A stretch of DNA of 64,000 nt, taken from assembly GCA_900540905.1 (NCBI GenBank), contig UQHR01000001.1, forward strand, positions 76,234 through 140,233, given 5' to 3'. Below the pieces are notes generated by a model, which made no database searches, was not told the origin of the DNA, and saw nothing but the letters and a program-made list of their open reading frames with translations. Each line of letters starts with the position of its first letter. Position 1 is the first letter of the stretch. This stretch comes from an uncultured Collinsella sp. (lineage in GTDB: Bacteria > Actinomycetota > Coriobacteriia > Coriobacteriales > Coriobacteriaceae). This document shows positions 58,711 to 64,000 of this stretch, piece by piece. The translations under genes were made by a program, and so were the position numbers.

Positions 58711-58764
58711 GCGGAGGGCATCCCCGCCCTTCGGTAGGGGATACCGCTCCGCGGCGCATGCCGC
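58711..58764. repeat. GC-rich hairpins in the gap before the integrase remnant
   Basis: GCGGAG (58711-58716) pairs with CTCCGC (58747-58752), enclosing ATCCCC/GGGGAT, and GCGGC/GCCGC (58751-58764) forms a second hairpin. The 396-bp gap 58439-58834 holds no ORF that looks real. No tRNA was recognised, so an integration site could not be placed. Confidence 0.5.
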
Positions 58765-58834
58765 GGGCGGCGCCCCTATCGGACCACCGTGACCTCAGTT
58801 GGGATGGGCCCAGCACTGCCGCGTACTCGGTGAG

Positions 58835-59560
58835 CTAGAGCCAACTGTTCGTCTTCACGTCGCGTATGGCGATATTTCGGTCGTCCGGCTCGGTGATGCC
58901 GTAGCCGAACGCCTGGAGCGTCTCGATGGACTCCTGGATCCTCTGTTGGAACATGGGACCCGGATCGACCCTCGGCCCGAGGTGCCCGCGCCAAAGGCAC
59001 GGCGTGGCGCGCAGCATGTTATGGATTTTGGAGATGGGCTCGATGTCGGCGTAGACGTTGAGCGTCGCCATGGCGTCCTTGTGGCCGAGGATCGATTGGA
59101 GCGCCTTGATATCGCCGCCTTGGCGGATCCACTGCGTTGCGAACGTGTGGCGAAGGCCGTGGAACGTGATCAGCTCGTCGTTGGTGCCCATGAGGCCGTT
59201 GGTCTCCGAGAACGTCTTGAACGCCCTGCGGATATAGCTTGTCGTCGCGAAGGTCGCGCCCGGCTCCGACAGGATGTAGCAGTCCCCGATCTCGACCGCC
59301 CCGGTAAGGCCGCGCAAGCGCAGCTTTCCGCAGTCGATCTCGTGGGTCTCCTTCAGGAAGGGGAGTAGGCCGACCGGGTCGATGGGGATACCCCTGGCGT
59401 CATGGGTCTTGGTGTCCTTGATGAACGAACCCATTCCCTTCGCGTACGCCACCGAGTGTCTGATCGAGATCAGGCCCGTCTCGAAATCCACATCGCACCA
59501 CCGAAGGCCGCAGACCTCGCCGATTCGCATCCCCGTGTGCAGGGCGAGTACGACCGCCCT
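58835..59560 (-). pseudogene. tyrosine recombinase, 5'-truncated
   Basis: The segment is the catalytic domain of a phage-type integrase. Visible are the first Arg in TGMRIGEVCGLRW, HGLRHTFATQW, LGHKD and a Tyr in NVYADIE. The arm- and core-binding N-terminal domains are missing: reading upstream in frame, the homology (AVVLALHTGMRIGE) starts right after a TAG at 59561-59563, which is the stop of the XRE gene. A protein of 231 residues could start at ATG 59530 but would lack DNA-binding parts. It is probably a relic of an integrated element. Confidence 0.78.
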
Positions 59561-59812
59561 CTAATCCTCGGCGGACCAATCGAGTCCGAACTCCTTTCGG
59601 GCATCCTCTTCGCTCATGACTTCGAGAAGGTCTCCGGGTTGGCAACGAAGGGCGAGGCATAGCTGCTCGAGTGTGTTGAAGCGAATGCCGCGAATATGCC
59701 CTTTTTTAATACGGGACAGGTTCACGGGCGTGGTTCCAATCCTTTCGGCAAGTTCGTTCGAGGAAATCTTTCGCTCGGCCATGATCTTGTCGAGGCGAAC
59801 AATTACGGGCAT
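59561..59812 (-). CDS. XRE-family HTH regulator (83 aa)
   Basis: This small Cro/CI-type protein has its helix-turn-helix in AERKISSNELAERIGTTPVN and LSRIKKGHIRGIRFNTLEQL. It is paired with the DUF2975 membrane-protein gene 9 bp upstream on the same strand, a common arrangement. Its stop TAG is in the same reading frame as the integrase remnant that follows. Confidence 0.88.
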   Translation of the reverse strand: MPVIVRLDKIMAERKISSNELAERIGTTPVNLSRIKKGHIRGIRFNTLEQLCLALRCQPGDLLEVMSEEDARKEFGLDWSAED

Positions 59813-59821
59813 GGCGTTTCC

Positions 59822-60334
59822 TTACGCAATCTCGTCGGAGTCGAGGTACAGCTCTCGGGCGTACAAGAAGAGCTGGGAAAGCATGAACAGGACGATGCCG
59901 AGAACCAGAGAGGTCCAATCGAATGATGAAGCGATCTCTTGGGCGCCGACGGCCCCCTCGCCGCCAAACATCGAAACGGAGGTTTTGAGTGAGCCGGCGT
60001 AGAGGCTGGTGGCAGCTTGAACAACGAAGAGAATGCCGAGCACCTTCAAGCATGTCGCAGACCCTTTCTTGAAGGGGTCTCCGCTCTTGATCGTCCACAC
60101 GAGAACGGCGCTGAGGATGGTCGTAGCGATACCGATGACGGCAGGGACCAATGTCGAGATCGCAAGGGCTGGATACGCGGGGGAGTCTGCAATTACAGGG
60201 TTGTCGAGCACTTCGATTGCTGGCTTTAAGGAGAACGCCACTTGTGCGATGGCGGTGGCGCAAAGGGTCGCAGAGGCTATCGCACATGCGATGCGGAAGG
60301 AATGAAGCCGGGGAGTGCGATTGTCGGAACTCAT
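59822..60334 (-). CDS. DUF2975 membrane protein
   Basis: This 170-residue protein has four predicted membrane helices (near residues 13-32, 52-78, 92-112 and 142-160). DUF2975 proteins are typically encoded next to a small XRE regulator, as here. The pair is thought to sense a membrane signal, but no function is proven. TAACCTCCGAGG upstream on the plus strand supplies a minus-strand CCTCGGAGGTTATT ribosome-binding site. Confidence 0.8.
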   Translation of the reverse strand: MSSDNRTPRLHSFRIACAIASATLCATAIAQVAFSLKPAIEVLDNPVIADSPAYPALAISTLVPAVIGIATTILSAVLVWTIKSGDPFKKGSATCLKVLGILFVVQAATSLYAGSLKTSVSMFGGEGAVGAQEIASSFDWTSLVLGIVLFMLSQLFLYARELYLDSDEIA

Positions 60335-60371
60335 AATAACCTCCGAGGAATTTAAAAACTCAGGTTACTTT

Positions 60372-60388
60372 TTAACAGTTTATGTTAA
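60372..60388. promoter_or_regulatory. palindromic operator in the DUF2975/secreted-peptide gap
   Basis: TTAACA-GTTTA-TGTTAA is a perfect 6-5-6 palindrome in the divergent gap 60335-60453, which is much more AT-rich than its surroundings. It is a good candidate site for the neighbouring XRE regulator and may control both directions. Confidence 0.5.
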
Positions 60389-60453
60389 ATTGACTTTGCC
60401 GGCAAGTAATCACAGCATGCTGCAACCGAAACCCCTCTAGATTGGAGAGGATT

Positions 60454-60819
60454 ATGTTCAGTACTGTTAAGTCGTGTAAACTCTTGGTTTTCCTCGGCCT
60501 CGCTCTTTGTCTGTTGCTGCCGGGAGCCCCCGCTTTTGCGGATACCCCGATGCCTCCTTCCCAGGAGAGCAGCCAGTGTGCCCTCTTTGAGCCCCTCGGG
60601 TATACGGACGACGTCGTCGATACCTACTGGAGCTACAGCTGTCCTCGCGGCGTAAGCGGGCACAGCATCTCGATGTTCAACATCTCTTACAAGACGATCT
60701 CCTACCGAAATGGCTATCGCCGATCCGCGCATCATAGGGAATCCCGCCTCGCTGCAATGTGCTCATGTGGTGTTCTTGGCACAACTGATAAATGGCAATT
60801 TGTCTATAGCACCTACTAG
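60454..60819 (+). CDS. secreted cysteine-containing peptide, possible lactococcin-972-type bacteriocin
   Basis: This 121-residue protein has a clear Sec signal peptide (VKSCKLLVFLGLALCLLLPG, cleavage after AFA) and a mature part of about 91 residues. Aromatic and Ser/His-rich segments (DTYWSYSCPRG, SYKTISYRNGYRRSAHH) and a C-terminal KWQFVYSTY recall the lactococcin 972 family; the CSC pair and two other Cys differ from lactococcin 972 itself. It is followed by a large permease and an ABC ATPase, the usual neighbours of that family. ATG 60454 follows TTGGAGAGGATT. The family call is tentative. Confidence 0.6.
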   Translation: MFSTVKSCKLLVFLGLALCLLLPGAPAFADTPMPPSQESSQCALFEPLGYTDDVVDTYWSYSCPRGVSGHSISMFNISYKTISYRNGYRRSAHHRESRLAAMCSCGVLGTTDKWQFVYSTY

Positions 60820-60826
60820 ATGCGAG

Positions 60827-60855
60827 GAGGGGCCGAGCATTTTGTTCGGCCCCTC
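60827..60855 (+). terminator. hairpin between secreted peptide and permease genes
   Basis: GAGGGGCCGA (60827-60836) pairs with TCGGCCCCTC (60846-60855). No T-run follows, so it may be an attenuator that lets more peptide than transporter mRNA accumulate. Confidence 0.65.
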
Positions 60856-60885
60856 TGTTCCGACTGGATGAGGTTAAGGTTGGCG

Positions 60886-63108
60886 ATGAATATGCTCAAA
60901 ATCTCGAAGGCGATCTTTAGGTCGCTTCTCTCCTCCAGGTCGCTCTGTGTTGTCGTTGTTGCGTTGATGGTTCTTTGTGCTCTGCCCGTCTTCAGGAGCG
61001 CGGCTGGCATCGACGGACGGGTCGAATACCTCGAGTCGGGAATAACCCGTGTTGAGCAGGAATTGTCAGCATCCTATGCGGATGCGCTTGTGAATGCGGG
61101 GGAGGACGGTGTCTATACCTCTTCATCAAGCATGCCCGCGCTTCTGTACCCTCTTGCCGCGGGGCGTCTTGTCTTGGCGCCGCTCTCTCCTCTGCTTCCG
61201 TTTCTGCAGGTATCGGATGGAGCGTACTCCTTTTATGACGGATCGAAGGAGTACTTGCTATGGGCCGCAACGGCCGTTGCCGTCTCGTTCCTTGCCGCGC
61301 GTCTTAACAAACGCGAAAAGCTCATCATCCAGGCACCGATGGGTGAGCTGGACAGGCTTGTTGCATCGAGCGTATGGGCGAGTGTTTTTGCGATGCTTGC
61401 CGTCTTTGCCATCAATCTTCCAGGGATAATCGCCGCGCTTGTGAAGAATGGCCCGGGCTCGCTGTTCTATCCGATAGGCTACATTCAATATGCGACTCCG
61501 GTTATCAAACCGGCTTGGCTGGTGTTCGCGCAGGCGGCCATCTTGCAATTCTTGGTGGCAGCGTTCATCTCGCTTGTCGTTCACCTTGCCGTGAAGATTG
61601 CCAATAACCCTACGCTTGGAATCGTGTTCGTATGTGCCCTGATGGGGGTGACGATGGTTCCCGGGTATTACGGAAGATCCATCGCTTTACGTGAGTTCGC
61701 CCTGTTGAATCCCCTTTCGTATGCGAACACCGAGTTGACCGTCGGCGCCTATAGCCCGTACCCGACAACGCAGATAGTGAATCTGCCCGGACTTTGCTTC
61801 GAGCGTGGCGCGATTACCCTCGTATGCGCAATCGGGATCGAGGTGCTGGCAATTAGCCTGCTTTGCGTTGCTGGAAAGAGCGGCTGCGCGCGCCCGATGC
61901 CCCCGATTTGTCTTGAGAGAGGTTCCTTCACCGCATCGAGAGCGGCAACTCGTTCGAGCGCTTGTGCCTCCGCCGTTGCATACGTAAGAACGATGGGGAA
62001 ACTGCTCCTGCATTCTCCTGCCCTCGCCGTATGCGCGATTGCAATGTCGACGACGATGCTGGCCCCGGCTCTGGTCGAGGTGTTTCCTGACGCTGATGAC
62101 GTTTCCGCTGTTCGGTATAGGGATGGGGAGCTCCGTTCAATAGATCGGTATCTAGAGCAGGACGCTGCGAATATGGATGTCGAGGACAAAACGGCCCTGG
62201 AAGACATGCGAGATGCTCTTTCGGGTTTTGTGTACGCGCCTACGCCTGCGGAGGGGTTTCGAAGCCTTGCGACGTACGAGCGCGCTCGAGGCGAACTGGG
62301 CGCGGCAGATGCGACCCTCCTGCAATCGATCGGAATCGAGCCGGAGACTCCTTCTCGTGCGGAGGCGCGCGCCCTTCTGCTCGAGTCGATCGCGAGCTTG
62401 CCGGACCCCAAGGTTTACGAGTTAAGTACGAAGATGCCCCCATTAATCCTCCTTTCGTATTTCCAGGCAGCGCTTCCTTCCTTGTTTTGGCTGTTGCCCG
62501 TGGTTGTCACATCGCTTGCGTGCACCCACCTGCAGTGCCGTTCCCTTCTGGTTTTCCAAGTCCCCGCAACAGCGCATGTGCGTTTTCTGACGGCTGTTGC
62601 GTTGTCTCTCCTGCTTGGCTTGACGCTGCTTTTGGTGTCGATGGTTCCCGCTGCAGTTGTGTCCGCGATTAAGAACGGTGCGGGTGGATCGGAGTATCCC
62701 GTCGCTCTCATTCGAGCGGGGGCTTCGACAACGTCCATGGTGGGGGAGGCGGTGTTGCGTAGCGTTCCGTTGCTGGTCATGGCATACGGCGTGATTTCCG
62801 TCGTCGCTGCGTTGACAGCAGCGATTAGCCGCAGCCCCGTTGTCACCGGAGTGGTTTGCGCGGTTCTCTTGGTGTTGGGTTCGTTGAGCGTTCATGTTGA
62901 AAGCGCGGGCATGGGCGCCGCGCTGCTGGCTCCATTCGCCTCGTTTGATCCCGCTTCCCAGGTGGGGACGATTGGGTTCCTTGGGCGAGGGACGAACGCG
63001 ATGCCTTTTGGAGAGGTCGTCGGCGCATCGGGCGCTCTGCTGGTGGTCTTGGGCGCCGTATCTCCGTTGTTGGTGCGCTTGGGTGTTCCGAAGATCGAAA
63101 GGGGATGA
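60886..63108 (+). CDS. duplicated ABC-type permease, bacteriocin-associated membrane protein type
   Basis: The 740-residue protein contains two similar halves, each with a first helix, a large extracytoplasmic loop and a group of about five helices (roughly 35-345 and 400-735). Repeated elements such as VKNGPGSLFYPIGYIQYATP and IKNGAGGSEYPVALIRAGAS mark the duplication. The size and layout fit the large membrane proteins encoded with lactococcin-972-like peptides, proposed to confer immunity or export. ATG 60886 is the preferred start (TTAAGG upstream); ATG 60868 is possible. The stop overlaps a possible ATPase start (ATGA). Confidence 0.75.
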   Translation: MNMLKISKAIFRSLLSSRSLCVVVVALMVLCALPVFRSAAGIDGRVEYLESGITRVEQELSASYADALVNAGEDGVYTSSSSMPALLYPLAAGRLVLAPLSPLLPFLQVSDGAYSFYDGSKEYLLWAATAVAVSFLAARLNKREKLIIQAPMGELDRLVASSVWASVFAMLAVFAINLPGIIAALVKNGPGSLFYPIGYIQYATPVIKPAWLVFAQAAILQFLVAAFISLVVHLAVKIANNPTLGIVFVCALMGVTMVPGYYGRSIALREFALLNPLSYANTELTVGAYSPYPTTQIVNLPGLCFERGAITLVCAIGIEVLAISLLCVAGKSGCARPMPPICLERGSFTASRAATRSSACASAVAYVRTMGKLLLHSPALAVCAIAMSTTMLAPALVEVFPDADDVSAVRYRDGELRSIDRYLEQDAANMDVEDKTALEDMRDALSGFVYAPTPAEGFRSLATYERARGELGAADATLLQSIGIEPETPSRAEARALLLESIASLPDPKVYELSTKMPPLILLSYFQAALPSLFWLLPVVVTSLACTHLQCRSLLVFQVPATAHVRFLTAVALSLLLGLTLLLVSMVPAAVVSAIKNGAGGSEYPVALIRAGASTTSMVGEAVLRSVPLLVMAYGVISVVAALTAAISRSPVVTGVVCAVLLVLGSLSVHVESAGMGAALLAPFASFDPASQVGTIGFLGRGTNAMPFGEVVGASGALLVVLGAVSPLLVRLGVPKIERG

Positions 63109-63113
63109 TCTCG

Positions 63114-63854
63114 ATGATTGACCTTCAAACGCTGACGATCTCTTATGGAAAGAAGGTGCTCGTAGATTCGGTGAACGCTGAGTTTGCCCCGGGTACGGTC
63201 TACGGTCTCGTCGCTCCGAACGGGCATGGAAAGACGACGTTGCTGCGTGCGATGGCAGGTTTGCCGGGCCCTCGCGTGGACGGGAGCATCGTTCTGGATG
63301 AGGTGCAGGGTACGGGTGCGAGAGAGGTCCGTTCTATGATCTTCTATGCACCTGGTGAGGGAACGCTGCTGTATCCCGGATTGCGTGCGGAAGATCACCT
63401 CAAGATGGTTTGCGATATGTGGCCGCATGCTCGTGATATCGAGGAGGTAGTGGAGCAAACGCAGATAGGCGAGTTCGCGAAGATGGGGATCCGCGCTCTG
63501 AGCCAGGGTATGAAGCAGCAGCTTACCTTGGCGATTGCGTATGCGACGGGTTCGCGGTACCTCCTGTTGGATGAACCCATGAACGCGCTCGATCCCAGCA
63601 GGGTGGACTTGCATTCCGGGATTCTCAGGAAGCTGGCCGATTCTGGTACGTGCATCATCATGTCATCCCACATCTTGGATTCGGTCGATAGACTGTGCGA
63701 TGAGATTCTGTTTTTGAAGGATGGGAGGCTCATTAGAAGCATTCCGCAAGATGATGCTGCGCCGAAGTCTCCCGGATCCCATTTCGCAAGGCCTGCCGGA
63801 CGCGCCGAGGGTGCGCTAAGCGCGTATCGGCGGCTCTACGGAGAGGGCGGGTAG
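63114..63854 (+). CDS. ABC transporter ATP-binding protein
   Basis: This 246-residue ATPase has Walker A (PNGHGKTT), the ABC signature LSQGMKQQ, Walker B (YLLLDEPMNALDP) and the switch histidine in IIMSSH. It must energise the preceding permease. The start ATG 63114 is 9 bp after AAAGGGG; an in-frame ATG at 63105 overlaps the permease stop and is too close to that site. After its end, 63855-64000 shows nothing certain. Confidence 0.88.
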   Translation: MIDLQTLTISYGKKVLVDSVNAEFAPGTVYGLVAPNGHGKTTLLRAMAGLPGPRVDGSIVLDEVQGTGAREVRSMIFYAPGEGTLLYPGLRAEDHLKMVCDMWPHARDIEEVVEQTQIGEFAKMGIRALSQGMKQQLTLAIAYATGSRYLLLDEPMNALDPSRVDLHSGILRKLADSGTCIIMSSHILDSVDRLCDEILFLKDGRLIRSIPQDDAAPKSPGSHFARPAGRAEGALSAYRRLYGEGG

Positions 63855-64000
63855 AAATGCAAGTTAATAATCTATGTGGTCGATATGCCGTTAAACCCGC
63901 ATATCGATACCGCTCAGCCATTCGCCTCGCCCCCGTCGCATGTACCTTCATCCGGTCTGTTACTTTTAATCTAACAATTCTTTGAGGAACGTAGGTGCTT

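Noticed and set aside
58439..58834. tRNA gene or attachment site next to the integrase relic
   Set aside because: Hairpins are present, but no cloverleaf with the conserved D- and T-loop bases was found, and no duplicated core was seen at the other side.
63857..63985. 42-codon ORF after the ABC ATPase gene
   Set aside because: It has only a weak GGGCGGG upstream, no recognisable domain and an unremarkable composition; it may be chance.

Overview
The window is bacterial, GC-rich (judged by eye) and gene-dense. Gene order (spc operon, secY-adk-map-infA-rpmJ, alpha operon), zinc-type S14, a two-CxxC tail on L24, frequent GTG/TTG starts, GGGGAC-type interspersed repeats and an anaerobic purine-degradation cluster together suggest a gut actinobacterium of the class Coriobacteriia, most like Collinsella. 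This assignment is inference; no 16S gene is present.

Layout. 1-1069 is the tail of the first ribosomal protein block (rpsQ, rplN, rplX), closed by a strong terminator. The next spc-operon gene, rplE, appears only at 34265. About 33 kb of metabolic DNA therefore separates rplX from rplE, which are neighbours in most bacteria. Inside that insert, 1338-4913 is a sugar module (Gfo/Idh oxidoreductase, DeoR regulator, PTS EIIBC), 5358-8525 holds two RNA-modification-type genes, and 8708-33952 is a two-part purine/urate catabolism locus. The first part has ridA, a YheO/DauR-type regulator, an NCS2 permease, ssnA, ygfK, a polyferredoxin and xdhD. The second has another YheO/DauR regulator, ygeX, ygeY, ygeW, ygfJ, hyuA, yqeC, yqeB and xdhC. 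Between them, 19801-23720 is an accessory patch (palindrome-preceded DUF234 ATPase, DEDDh exonuclease, two hypotheticals).

34265-43989 is the rest of the spc and alpha operons (rplE to rplQ, with secY, adk, map, infA, rpoA). 44082-58438 carries housekeeping genes: truA, a glycosyltransferase, argR, a class A penicillin-binding protein, a second U32 protein, tyrS, adenine deaminase, two HAD phosphatases, citrate synthase and an ACT-domain protein. 58835-63854 is a small mobile-looking region: an integrase missing its 5' part, an XRE/DUF2975 pair, and a secreted cysteine-containing peptide followed by a duplicated permease and an ABC ATPase, which resembles a lactococcin-972-type bacteriocin operon.

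How the genes work together. Adenine deaminase, the permease and the Mo/Fe-S hydroxylase (XdhD, with YgfK and the polyferredoxin as likely electron partners) would feed purines into ring-opening hydrolases (SsnA, HyuA, YgeY). YgeW and YgeX would then recover carbamoyl phosphate, pyruvate and ammonia. YgfJ, YqeB, YqeC and XdhC would mature a molybdenum (probably selenium-dependent) cofactor, and RidA would remove the aminoacrylate formed by YgeX. All seven genes reported as needed for anaerobic urate breakdown in gut bacteria (ygeX, ygeY, ygeW, ygfK, ssnA, hyuA, xdhD) are here. No FAD subunit (ygfM-like) and no carbamate kinase were seen. The noncoding DNA is unusually rich: an 8-copy alternating repeat with an exact 40-bp period, perfect hairpins of 25-32 bp, and several operator-like palindromes. 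No tRNA, rRNA or CRISPR array was seen.
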